A model generated the notes under the pieces. It worked only from the letters and a program-made list of their open reading frames with translations. It had not been told where the DNA came from and ran no database searches. This document shows, one piece after another, positions 41,401-53,751 of a DNA stretch of 64,000 nucleotides (positions within the stretch are counted from its first letter, which is position 1; each line of letters opens with the position of its first letter). The stretch is from Neelides folsomi (lineage: Eukaryota > Arthropoda > Collembola > Neelipleona > Neelidae): positions 143,018-207,017 of the forward strand of contig JAQGBZ010000087.1 of NCBI GenBank assembly GCA_034687125.1. Reading direction: 5' to 3'. A program made the position numbers and the translations under genes.

Positions 41401-44400
41401 ATTAGAAATTCAAGTCATTCGTGATTTGTAAATTGGTCCAAGAAAATCCAAACTGTTTTGGCAATTTTCTCATTTTAGTATGTTGCTATTACCGGGAAGT
41501 TTATTAACACTGGAGGAACATTTAAAGAACAAAATCACAAGAGAATTCATATAGCGGATTTAATTCCATTTGAACATTTTCTTGGATTTCTATAAGTCCC
41601 TGTGTAATATATGAGGATTTAGACTATAGGAATATCAATTCGGAGTAATTAGTAGATTGGTAATTAAATGGGTAATTGGTTCAGCATTTTTGAATCATTA
41701 GCAGGGGCCATTATGAACACACGTGTAAAGAAAGGGGATTTTAATATCCCCGATTTTAATAGAAATGACTCTAACTGGGAATTCCATTATTGTTTATTAG
41801 CCTACAACTTCACTTTGCCTTCCCTTTCCCGGGAATCAAAGGAAATTTGGAGCAATTAAGGAAAGGGGGGAGAAATGAGGAAAAATTTGCATAAGGCATT
41901 TCGTGGTCCGACGGAGATGGGAAAGTGTTGGGAATTAAAAGCTTTTTCTTTCCTCCATAATTCCACACTTTTTTCCCATCATTTCTCATCGTCCCACTCA
42001 AAGGGGAAAATTGAAGGCAATTAGACTTCTTTCAACAGATTGAATAAAATTAGAAGCTCGTCATTCACCAAATGAAAAAACGTCGAGTTCCTTTAATTGA
42101 TTTGATCAAAAGAAATTTCATTTTTTCCGCCGGTTTCCTAATTATTATTAATTTATTAAATTGAATTTTTCAAATATTTTTAATTAGATTGCATTTACCG
42201 GGTTTTAATTTATGTATTTTTTAATTATTTAATAGAAATTAAATTGGAATGGAGGACAATTATTTTTAAAAAGATGATTTTTTGCATATGAAATTTTTTG
42301 CATTTTGGAAAGCATTGTGAATAATGAGGTTCAGGTGTGGAAGAGAAATCCTCTACTTAAATGCTCTATGTGTAATTCCCGCATGTACTTTGGTAAACAT
42401 GAAAAAGAGTAAATTCGGGTCTCAAAATGAATAAGTCTTTTTCCGACATTTTGAATACCTTTTATTCTGCAATGTTGCAAATGGATCTAATCACAATTTG
42501 TATATTCAGCAAAAAGAAGAAAGTTTTTATTTCAATTAAATTGCATTTTTCTCTTATTTTCCTATTTATCCCATGTTGTGGATGTGAAACTGCGAATGAC
42601 AATTTGATCTCTCCATTATTTTCCATTCCTCCTATAAAAGCTTATAAATATAAAGGATATCACCATTTCTTGTTTTCTATTAAGTCGGATGAGAATGATT
42701 GAAGAGGAGATTTCAGCCGTAATTTATTAGGAAAATCTCTCCCGAAGCCCATAAGTCCCCTTAAGAAGAAATCCACTTGAGACAATTATTTAAATGAACC
42801 TCGGTGTAACTTACTATTAAAGGGCATTAATTTTATGTTCCTACTAATTCTTATATTGCATAATATTATAAATACCACTATGTTAAAATTGCATATAAAG
42901 TACAGCAATGTTTTTCATACATTACTGTACTGTATCCAATAAGAATATTTAGCAAATAAGAAGAGTTCCAGTAATTGACCATTTTATGAATCTTGGAAAA
43001 ACCCATTATTAAGATTAATATAAGAATTACGAATAATATTTTTCCCATTGGGATATAATAGAATTTCTCTTGTTTGTTGGAAATAGGAAATTATATGAAA
43101 AAGGATGGAATTCCATTCTTATGAGGTAAAGCAGGTAATTGGAGAGATTTTATATTGGAAATAATGATCCTCCCAAGTTAGTTTAATAATGAAGTTTTTG
43201 GATCTACTGATCGCGCACAATTCCATCGTTCTGGTTTTTAGATCAGAGAAAAGGTAGGGAATGAGAATGAGGCAATTATCGGCTAATCTTATTACGTCTT
43301 CTTTCATGTTCCAAAAATTCAATTTTGTTCCTTACAAGCTTCACTTAAAATTTCAAAACTACTCGCCGGCTTCTCCATTAAGGAGAAAATGAGTTAAAAG
43401 CAGACGTCATAAAAAGCGGAGAGTTTTCCTTATATAATTTATATCATTTAATACACAGCGTTCTCCCAAAAGGCCCAACTCCATTAAACCTTCATATTCA
43501 CTCACATGCATCGGTAATTCCAAATTCAACTAACACTACTTGATTTCTTTCATACGGTTGTATAGGAATTTAGTTTGTAAATTGCTTTATTTTAAGCGTT
43601 TCTTAATATATTTATTTTACCATTTCCATCAAACAGTACATTTACGAAATCAAGTTTCCATTCAAATTGAAAATGTTCATTTCCGATTTACATTAACTGA
43701 AATTTCCTTTACATCCTATGACATTTCCGATTTACATCGAAAATAATTTTTACATTACTTATCGAAATTGCATTATTTGTTTTCAACTTTTTCCCACTTT
43801 TTTCTTTTCGTGAAACTATATTTTTACATTTATTTTTTTAATTAAACATTTTTCAATTTATTTATTAGGAAAAAAGAGCAAACACTTGAAATCCTCTTGA
43901 CATGAATAGAGTGAATGTAAGAGTCAATCAAAACTATATTTTTATCTTTCTAATGTCAAAACTGTCGGAAATCATGTTTTCGGGTTCATTTGGTTAATAA
44001 GGGCGTGAAGTGAGTCACGAGAGTCAATTCTTTTCCGAACTCTTGAAAAATTAATATAATGAGAGTTGTTTGGAAAGATAACTCAAGTTTTTTTAATCAT
44101 TCTCATTTGGAGGGAGGAATTGGGACGGGGAGTTGTTTCAATTAAGACTTCACATTTCCACTTCAAATGGTACAATCAAATGTATGTGATAACTCTCAGT
44201 TCTCTCCCGAAAGGAACAGAAGCGGAGTAATGAGATGATGCGGAGCCTTTTGTTTAGCGAGTTACACCAACTCACTTGAATTTCAAATTAAGAGATAAAA
44301 CTTTCATCTTAACTCGAAAACAATTGCCAGTTGCATTAGCCCACATTCGCTTAAATAAGTTTAACATTAAGTAAGTTCTATAATACTTACTTATACCATA

Positions 44401-47400
44401 CAACCCATATAATAAACAGTTTCCTATATTATATAACTTTAATGTTATAATGAAAATAATGATTCAATTACAGATACATATATAAATCTGTAATAATATA
44501 TTACTAATACCTTATATACATAGTTCTACAATATATCGTTATGATATAAATTCACTTATAATAAAATGTCATTATTCTCATTATCTAGTATACCTTAATA
44601 TTATATAGATTGTACTCGAGAGTATTTTATTATACTGGTAGGAATTTATAGTGTTATTTTATGTTCAGTTTTAATCCTTATACTTAATGACATTGTTTAA
44701 TGTCAGAGTATCAATAGTAAATCGATAGAAAGTGCATTGGGTGAGTGAAAGTTGTCCTAGGTATATTTCCCCATATAAATACTTCATGTATAATATATCT
44801 TTAATGTATTTTAAATGACATTGTAATGATATATTATATATCTATTATTGAGTGATCGAATTTCCGATTTTGTATTCAATTCCACCATTTGAGATAAAGT
44901 GAAAAGAAAGGGAGGGGATTAAGGAATGGAATTAACTCCTTTAGTTAAACCTCATTCTGAACCAATGGACTTAAATGGGTGCGGAGTGGGGAGGCATTTC
45001 CCAATTCCGCCTCCGTCAAATCTCCATTGTTGACCAGTGGATTAATTAAACTGCAGGGGGAAATTCCCTTCCGAGTCACAATCCAAAGGCACCAATGAAA
45101 ATCAATAGGAAATCCTCTTACAACTCTTCCTAATGTAATATCAACACAATTCGCTAAAAACACACGATCACATTTCACGTTTCAATTCCCGGTTTTCAAA
45201 TGGATTTTACACACATAGAAAGAATTTCTTATTGGGTCCAACAAGGTTTGCTTTTATTGGTTTATTGATTTAAATGTATTTTATTAATACAATATAATTA
45301 AAATTCTAATTCTAATATTATTTTTTGTCCCGGAAATTTTCTAATTTAATTGGTGAATAAATGATTAAATTAATATAAATATTAAATAACAAACGGAAAA
45401 AATCTCAAATTCTCTTTAATTCAATTTCTCACATGATAAATTTTATTAAATAAATATTCTCCTTCGTTTTGCCAAATGACTTGAATTATTTTTCCCAATT
45501 TCCACTTATGGCCAAACTTTGGCGTAGGTCGTAAAAAGAAGGTGGAAGTTTGTCAATTGATTGAATCATAACGATCGGATTTGATGATTGAAAAAATCAA
45601 TGTAAATGAATAAACTCCGAATCCACCTTCATTCAATTTCACTTCGGGAGTCTTCCGAGTCGGATTGAGGATCGGATTTAAAAGTGACGGCGGACATTAA
45701 GGGGGATTGAAGCATAATTGAGGGATTTTATTTTCCTAAAATTTCTCAATTTCCTTTTTCAATCACTCCACGAGCAATTTGGGGCTCTGAACAACTCAAT
45801 TACCCAAATAGGCTTATAAAATGAAAATTCTCCTTTACGAACCATTTCAAATGTTTCGGTTCAAATTCAAAGTTCCAAAATTGAACAATTTCAAAATTTG
45901 CTTTTTCAAATTGTTCAATTCTGAAAAGTTTTTCCAATTTTGACCAGAAATAATAAAATGAATTTAAAAATTATCAAATTTTGCGATTTTATTTAGTGTT
46001 TCAAATTTGTATTGCGGAGTGTGTGAGCGCAATATCTTACCCAGGACTTTGGATCGGTAAATACATAAGTAATAGGAAGTTGGTCCACAGACTCTCTGAG
46101 GTTGGTTGAGCCCGTGTGGTGGTGAGTTTGGAGTATATTATTCCATTTTATTCTCTCCGCTCTCATTCTCCACAAGAGGAGGAAATTGGCAATAAAAACC
46201 TCGGCGGAAAAAAACGGGAGGAACAAAATGGAGTTGGGATATATATTATAAAAGCAATATATAACCTTATAGATCTATCAAGTTAGTGATATATTTTCCA
46301 CGTGAGGAAATAAAGACTTGGAATATAATATATTTATTCACCAAATGCAATTCCATACCCCGAGGTTGGCCAGTGAAAAAAAAACTCCACCTTTTTATGT
46401 CAAAAAATACAAATTGAGCATAATACAAATTGAGGAGGATTTGATAGGAAAACATTTATTAAGATCAACTCAACGACTCCATTTGGGATCTTTATAAGTT
46501 TTACATAAATCTTGTAATAGACAATGGAGAACATTTCATGATATATTTTATAGCATTATAAATATATGCATTTCAGTGCATAGTATTAGAATCTGTATGA
46601 TATCATATCATTATGTATGAAATAAATCTTTAATAAACCCTGTCTCCAATTTTATTTACCAAACAATTTTCATGAACATTCATCTTCTGCCAGAGAAGGC
46701 TGTTTCGCGAATTATTAAATAAATGTTCGGTTAAATGAGATTTAAAACACAGGCTTAAAACTTTTTATCCCGACCATAATAAGCATGTGACTATTGTCTA
46801 TATTATTATGTTAATCGGGTCCAAAAAAGTCAAACCGCAAATCCAACATTATCCATCCAATATGAGAAGAAAATTTGCTTTGGCTTATTCTATAGACGAG
46901 ACTGTATTTAATAAAAATTGCGTAGTTAAATAATACGAAATGAAGAATACGTCTCATTTTACGAGATTCAATGACCAAGTCATTTTGGAAATCTTCTATA
47001 GCTGTACAAGAATGAAAAATATAAAATAAATAGAGCTTTGGAATTTAATACAATGCTATACAATAAGCTATACTATTTAAGGCAAGACTATTCAATATAG
47101 GAAAAAGTAATATACCGTATAACAGATATAATAGAAGCTAATATGATCGTACCAAACCCGTATGAAGTCATGAAGTTGATCCGAAGTCAAAAGACTGCCG
47201 TGTATTTTGAATGTTGAGATTTCCATGTAAAGTGGATCTGTGTTCATAGAAGGGAACTCAATCGGTTTGACTTCGAAGACTCCGATCGTCTTCGGTATCT
47301 TTCTCGTGTTTTTCAACTGCCGCCAAGGGAGGATTTCACAACCAAAGACTCTCAACATTTCCATAAGATCTTGACGTATTGAGAATTAATATCTTCCCTC

Positions 47401-47870
47401 AAACAACTCATGTAAAGAAAGACCGAGGTAAAGAAAGCCCTAAAAGGAGAAAAAACCGAAAATAAATAGACAAAACAAGATCTTCATCTTTGCCCAAAGG
47501 AAGGGTGGAATTATATATACATGAATTTGTAAACAAGTTATCACTTACATTATTTTTGCATAAATATCTCATGACAAAATGTATTACAGATAAGTTACAA
47601 AATCAATATTTTTTTATCAATTTTATAATTATGGATCAAATCTCATCTTGTTCAATGGAGAATTTTTAGATTGTATTTTGGAAACGAGCCAATAGATTTT
47701 AATAATAATATTTAATTAATTAAAATATACGTGATAAGTTTGATAGACATAAATAGGGGATAAAAATATTTTCATTCTTGAATACAAATGAGCATTTAAT
47801 TATAGACCCAATCCAGCAAGGTTTTAAACCCGACAATGTCGCAAGTTCCCCAAAAACGCTCTATCTCGCG
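38460..47870. other. Gene desert, second part
   Basis: The alternating pattern continues, with islands at about 39.54-39.86, 40.36-41.06, 41.70-42.06, 42.40-42.80, 43.10-43.42, 43.98-44.33, 44.87-45.20, 45.54-45.80, 46.01-46.24 and 47.15-47.42 kb. No gene is supported on either strand. A short inverted repeat ttgaacaattt / aaattgttcaa lies at 45881-45918. Confidence 0.5.
39221..39275. repeat. (CATAT)11 pentanucleotide microsatellite
   Basis: Eleven perfect CATAT units in tandem; likely polymorphic in length. Confidence 0.95.
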
Positions 47871-47874
47871 CACA

Positions 47875-48063
47875 TGGATATATATATATATATATATCCA
47901 ATCGCTAATTTAGAGTTAGTTAGATTAGTTAAATTTAGTTAGATTTAGTTAAATTAATTGTACGAAATGCGCACATGAGAAAATCCAAAATATAATTTTT
48001 TATACTAATTTAATGTTACTTTATCGTATTAAATTGACATTTGGATTTTCTCATGTGCGCATT
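47875..48063. repeat. Structured locus: TA palindrome, TTAGTTA repeats and a 24-bp perfect hairpin
   Basis: 47875-47900 is a 26-bp palindrome (TGGA, TA units, TCCA). 47920-47957 holds tandem ttagttaga / ttagttaaa words. 47966-47989 and 48040-48063 are perfect 24-base inverted repeats around a 50-base AT-rich loop; the stem begins aatgcgcacatgagaa. The word gcgcacatg occurs both in the hairpin and just before the TA palindrome. Possible pre-miRNA-like hairpin or small foldback element. Confidence 0.8.
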
Positions 48064-48069
48064 CTGAGA

Positions 48070-49990
48070 ACCGCGAAAATCCCATGTATTTTAGACGGAA
48101 ACTCAAAATCTCATTTCCCTAAGTTGATACAAAATATTTTAAAATAGAAAAACAAGTCTTTTAAAATTTACTATTCATTTATGGGCCAATTTAAAACACT
48201 TCTTTACCTTTTTATTCATTATTAACTTAAGGAATAAAAGGACTGAATTTCCTTTTGGTCTCAATGCCTCATTTGGTTCTTTGGAATGAAGAATGTCCCT
48301 TGAGAAAGGGAAAATGAGGATATTGGATTTAAACTCCTAAACTCAATACTCCCCCAATCCTCTTGTTTAATGAGGAGGAAAATGAAATTTGTTTTTCTCT
48401 TTCTTCAAAACAAATCAAATCATCTTCATGTAATTTCTTTTACATCTCAAATCACCGTCTTCTTTTCCTTTTCGCGTCTTTTCACGTCCATTCAAATTGT
48501 TTGAAATTGTTTTGGATCTTTCCCTGCTTCATTTCCTTCTTGTGATTTGGTCTGGATGGTTGGGAATGAAGGGAAGCATTGGAAGTTTGAACGAAGCAAC
48601 AGCATCAAATAACATAAAGGGAAATATGAAATCAACAACCCGCTGGTTGGCCATTTCCCATCCGCACCGGCGAGATTGAAGAAAATAATATTTACAATGA
48701 CACTTATTGTTTCAATAAATGCAAGGCCTGCAAAATTTATATTTTATATCTTCCAACATCTCCTAACTATCTTACAACTACATTAGATATTACTAACATA
48801 AATATACAGATACAAGTATGTATGGTATATGGTACAAGATATATCTTATTTACAAACACATTCCTTTTATTGGATCTAATAAAATATCTGATAGTTGGAT
48901 ATGATAGTTTGGGACACATGGTCGGGTTATGATTACAATGTATTAAATAATGTTATTTACTTCTGTTATGCTTTTCTAAATTGGAATATTGGAGATTCGA
49001 GATGAATCAAAATGGGTTAATTATAATGAATAATTAAATTGACTCATTTTACATAATATGTGTTCATTTTACATTGCAAATTCAATAATTTTTAATATCG
49101 TTAATTGCTAAATTATCCGTTATTATAATTACTGGTGCATTTAATTGAGCTAATTGTATTTTGAACAGTCAATTATAATTTTACAAATTAAATAATAATT
49201 GAAAATTTATATTTGAATATCTGATTTGTAAAGTTCCGGCTTATAATTTTTTGAAGCATTTGTCTATTATTGGTAATTGGGTGATTGCACTCCTTATAAG
49301 GTGATGTGCAAAGGTGTAAATAATTGAGTTTTTTATGGGGACATCCCGATTGGTTGGTTTGATTAAAAAGAGTATTTGGTGATTTTTGGTACAAGATTGA
49401 TGAGGAAGCTGAGAGAACTCCCATGAATTAAAGATGACTTTTAGAAGTGAACATTCGGGTAATTAAATTTTCAATTATGGACAAAGCAAGCAAATTCTTC
49501 ATTCACATGTTCATTACCCCTCACACATAATTGAGTTAAAAGGGCACGCCATGATTTTTCATATAGGGAAAATGTTACCAACAAAGTTCCTCATTCATTT
49601 ACTAAATTATTAATTAACTTGATAAAACATTCTACAATCTTTTAGCCAGATTTTTACAAAATTGAGCGAAATAAAATCTGATTGCAAAATGTATGATGAT
49701 TTTATAGAAAAAAATCATTGGTATCTTGTAAATACAGGTATTAGTTATTTATTAGCTATACTGATTAATGTACATATTTAAAAAGTATTAATATTTTTAA
49801 TTATTAGACATTTGAACTTAGAAAGCAATTCAAATGGTTGTTATTAAGTCTTGTTGAAACCAGACGTGTTTTTGTGTGAACAGTTGTCGCTTCTCCTAAC
49901 ATGCACACAAATCTTTGCAAATCAATCACCGTTCTTTCCCATACAACTATTTGATTGAAAAAATAAAACAGAGTTGTTCCACTTTTGTAA
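48070..49990. other. Desert segment upstream of the GT31 gene
   Basis: G+C-richer patches at about 48.1-48.7 and 49.2-49.56 kb; the rest is AT-rich. No supported gene. The GT31 promoter is expected near the right end; no clear TATA box was recognised. Confidence 0.5.
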
Positions 49991-49992
49991 AG

Positions 49993-51382
49993 ATGAATCA
50001 AATAAAATTTGGATCATTAAAAGAAATTAAAAAATTGGTAAATTACAAATTTATAATTATTTTTCACAATAAGCTGAAATTAAAATTATTTAAAATAATG
50101 AGTTTTGTTTATTGGACATTTATAGGGTCTTTTTATATTAATTGGATCTTTAAGCATTTTATGTGTAAATATCTACCTTAAGCACAAAAGATTTAATGAA
50201 GACAATCAAATAATCGTAGTGAAAATCGCTGAAGAATCATTTACAAATTCTACAAGCGAAATGTTGGATCCCGAAGATCCTCAACAGAAATTATTATCAA
50301 AAGTAGAAAATTTTAATTATATTTTAAATTCTCTTCCTCCTGAATGTTCTGAAGAGTTGCCGGAACGAACCCGAATTTTAGTAGCGACGATTTTCACAGC
50401 CAGGAAAAATTTCTTAGAACGAAGAGTAATCAGAGAAACTTGGGCTTCAGTGAAAGAATACAAACATTACAAAATGGCATATCTTTTCTTTCTTGGATCG
50501 CCATCGCAGAAAGAGAAAAATAAATATACAGATCAAATTTTAGCAGAACATTTGGAATTCAATGACATTGTGATGGGCCCTTTTGAAGACACTTATAAAA
50601 ATTTGACCTTTAAAAGGTTATTCAGTTCAAAATGGGTTTTGGATCATTGCCCTAATGCTAAATTCATTCTTAAAGTAAGCAAGAATTTATAATAATGAAA
50701 ATCTATTAAAAATACATAAAAAATAAAAAATAATGGGAACATTTTTGAAGATAGTCTATTATTTCTCTTAATTAAAATAATTTAAATTTTAAAATAATAA
50801 TTTTACGGAATTTAGGTAGATGACGAATGGTTTGTAGACACTTACCGTCTCCTTGAATTCACAACCCAGGTAGAAAAGAAAATCCGTGTAATTCCGACAA
50901 TCGGACATTTCGCGTGCCATTTATATGTCCGAGATCCGCCAAAGAGAGACAAAAAGAGTCGGCAACATGTAACTAAAGAGGAATTCCCAAGACAATATTT
51001 CCCTGACTATTGTCTCGGTCCGGCTTCAGTCTCTACAAAAACTGCACTCGAAAAGGAATATTCGGTGAAAGAGAAATTGCCGTTCTTTTGGGCTGAAGAT
51101 GTTTTCTTTACTGGATTACTCCGCGAATATTATGAGCTTATTAACAATGATGAAATTCGGATGGAGCATTTTGCCTATGGACATCATTTTGGTGCATTTA
51201 GTGATGTGAGGAAATGGTGTAGGTCAAGAATTGATAGTGAATATCTTTCAAAATCTCTCTACCATTATATTTTTATTGAGATTCAAAGGGGAAACTTTGA
51301 ACGGGATCTTCGATGTGTTTGGAGGAAAACAGAGAAAGTGAAAAAATATATGGAGAATAATTATGTACTTATATTTGGATAA
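49993..51382 (+). CDS. Glycosyltransferase family 31 (beta-1,3-galactosyl/GlcNAc-transferase-like), type II membrane protein
   Basis: Golgi enzyme of the beta-1,3-glycosyltransferase superfamily, expected to add Gal or GlcNAc in beta-1,3 linkage to glycoprotein or glycolipid glycans. Three exons, 49993-50037, 50126-50674 and 50816-51382, all in phase 0, 386 residues. After a short cytosolic N-terminus (MNQIKFGSLKEIKKL) comes a membrane anchor GLFILIGSLSILCVNIYL, encoded right after the first acceptor, then a stem. The catalytic domain has RTRILVATIFTARKNF, RRVIRETWAS, FEDTYKNLTFKRLF, DHCPNAKFILK and then VDDEWFVD at the exon 2-3 junction in the place of the usual DxD. It ends with PDYCLGPASVS, AEDVFFTGLL and FAYGHHFGAF. 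The acceptor substrate cannot be predicted. Exon 1 is short and assigned by phase and by the anchor it completes. Confidence 0.93.
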
Positions 51383-51432
51383 TTTATTAATTTAATTTTT
51401 AGACACATTATTTATAATGAATACTTTTACTT

Positions 51433-51438
51433 AATAAA
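51433..51438 (+). promoter_or_regulatory. Polyadenylation signal of the GT31 gene
   Basis: AATAAA 50 bases past the TAA at 51380-51382. Confidence 0.65.
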
Positions 51439-51439
51439 T

Positions 51440-52620
51440 AAATTTTATTTCCTTATACATACTTCTTTAGGTTTTACATAATATTATATTAATTGTAAAC
51501 ATGTACCACTATTTAAATTTTGTTTGAAATATACGAATCTTAATGTTTGTTAATAAAAATGAAATATTAATATCAAAATGAAAGTGAATCTAATTAATTA
51601 GTTGTTATTTTAATAAATATTTTCTAATAATTTAAATTTTTATTTCGGAATAAAAATGAAACCGGTGGTTGAAATGTGCAAAGGTATCTAAAATACATCT
51701 TTCATTTCTCCCTCGAGTTTTGGGCTGAGAGGTGGAAGAAGGAACTGAAGGAATTAAAATTGTTTATTTACAATAAGGCGGAGTGACAAGCGGAAATTTC
51801 TCATTTCGCTTCTCCACAATGAGAATCTGTCGGAAGTTGGGTGCGCTTAATCCAAGTATTTATATAAAACCCTCCCTCCGCTTCCCAACAATAAATTACT
51901 ATTCAAACCCTTCCCCAATTCAGAATTCAACATGAACGAAAACCTTTAAAACGAACAACATTTTTTTCACACAAATAACATTTGATCCGAAATGAACCTT
52001 TTCCCCCACAAGGAACATTTTCCCCCAAAATAAACATTTAACAAACATAAATAACAATCTCTCATCATTTTAAATTTACAAATATTAGTAAAGGAATATG
52101 TAACAAAAGTTCCATTTGAATTTAAGTTTCACGCAAATGATTAGATTAAATAAGGCGTAGCGGGGGATAATGGGCGGGAATTTGAAGCTTATAAGAAGGG
52201 AATCGGAGCGAGTTGAGCGAAGCCGACAGAGTCCATTAGGCCATGTATGTGAAGTAGAAAGAGACGTGTGAATGGAGTTGGGATAATCCACTGGGGGATC
52301 GGGAGATCAAATGGTTCCTCATTTGGAGAAAGAAAATTGGGATTCGAATTTCATTGAAATTCGGACCGGGAAATAAATCTTTGTGGTGAATGAGAAGAAA
52401 AGAAAATGTGTTTTTATCCCGCCCTCCAATGGCCGTTCCGATTTATGGCCTCTCCGCCTCGACCGAACAAAGTGAGGAAATGGAGAAAGTCCGAACCGAA
52501 TGACGGATCTCACCGAATGACACTCTGAGAAATGAACCCCTCCGAGTTCCCAACGCCCGGGCTGAATACCAAACGAGGGCTCATTCAACTTTAATTCCCC
52601 CTCTAATCATTCCCATTAAA
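51440..52620. other. Intergenic region between the convergent GT31 and EB-like genes
   Basis: AT-rich, with G+C-richer islands at about 51.64-51.95 and 52.13-52.70 kb. The minus-strand open frame at 52319-52588 has no recognised domain. Any 3' UTR or further exon of the EB-like gene would lie here. Confidence 0.5.
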
Positions 52621-53751
52621 TTAGGCGAAGTAATGAAGGAGGAGCGGCAGCTCGAAGAAAAGCAAAGAAAACGAAACTTTCGCCTTCTTCCCCCCATTAC
52701 TGCAACCTGTAACGTTTTCCCATTAAAATCATTAACTAATCCTTTGCATTAATTAACTTAATTTTAATGTCAACATGCATAATATAAGTAAATAAATATT
52801 TTATTAGTAAACAGTTTTAATTTTTAATAAGATTATTATTACATTTAGGTATAATGCGTTTATTTAAATTTTTTACCTTCCCCACAGCATCCAATTCCAG
52901 TCGATCGATCAGGAAGTTGTTCACATTCTTGAATAAAAAAATAAAATTAAAATTTTGTAAAATTCGCAAAATTTTAAAAGTCAATTAAACTCTTGTTTAT
53001 TTATGTAATTATTAAAAAATATGTTCATTTTCAGTAGAAGGGTTTTCTTTGCTCCATAATTGTATTAAAGCGAATTAAATTAATCTTAAATACGGACGCC
53101 ATATTAAAATTACAATTCGATTTCATTTTCTGAAAGTGAGCGTTTTTGAATCAAATTGCTTTATGAGAATGTCTTTTAGATTTCTTACGTAAGTTTATAA
53201 ATTAAAATAGGGATGATTTATGGGAAAAGTGTACCTTGTCCATTAATACAAGTAATTCCTCCTCCACTGGCATTGCACTCGGAGGACAACGTGGCTTCAC
53301 ACCGCTGAAGCGAAGGACTCCACTCTGACGTAACAACAATTCCACCCAGAGCCGGCTCCAATCTCCCCACCGAACATTTGCAAACATTGAGTTCACAGTG
53401 GAGCAACGTCGTTTCGTTTCGATCACAGTCGTAGTCTAGTACACAAGGCTCCATGTAATTCGCAAAAACTCTCTTCACCGCTCCGTCAAAGCTGTAGCCC
53501 CGAACCCCATCGTAATTTATTCCACTGCTGTAAAAAGGTTTCTGGTTAAAATGGGGCAGCCAAACGCTATTTTCCCCGGACCCAAACAACTCCGAGAGGA
53601 AGAAGAGAAGAAACAAGGCCCGGAAATGACTCACGCTTTCCATTCCTCTCATTAAATCAATTACGGATAATTTGGAATTTGATACTAATTTGGGCAATGA
53701 AGAGCCAGAGAGGAGGAAGATGAGAATGGGGCTCATTTTTCTTCCCGACAT
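52621..53751 (-). CDS. Cysteine-rich EB-like secreted protein, 3' end uncertain
   Basis: Main exon 53235-53751 (ATG 53751, right after an in-frame stop), donor G|GTACAC. Residues from M37 (ATG at 53643) form a clear signal peptide, MESVSHFRALFLLFFLSEL, so translation may start there; the first ATG also opens a hydrophobic stretch. Then EPCVLDYDCDRNETTLLHC, ELNVCKCSVGRLEP, EWSPSLQRC and ECNASGGGITC form a Cys spacing like invertebrate EB modules. There are two N-glycosylation sequons (NET, NAS). A second exon, 52877-52927, joins in phase 1 and adds ECEQLPDRSTGIGCCGE, extending the Cys pattern. A possible last exon, 52621-52706 (acceptor TTACAG), adds GCSNGGKKAKVSF and a hydrophobic tail to TAA; this part is weak. 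Likely extracellular; function unknown. Confidence 0.65.

Noticed and set aside
52319-52588. 89-codon minus-strand open frame near the EB-like gene
   Set aside because: No cysteine pattern continuing the EB-like protein, no recognised domain, and no acceptor in the right phase was found.
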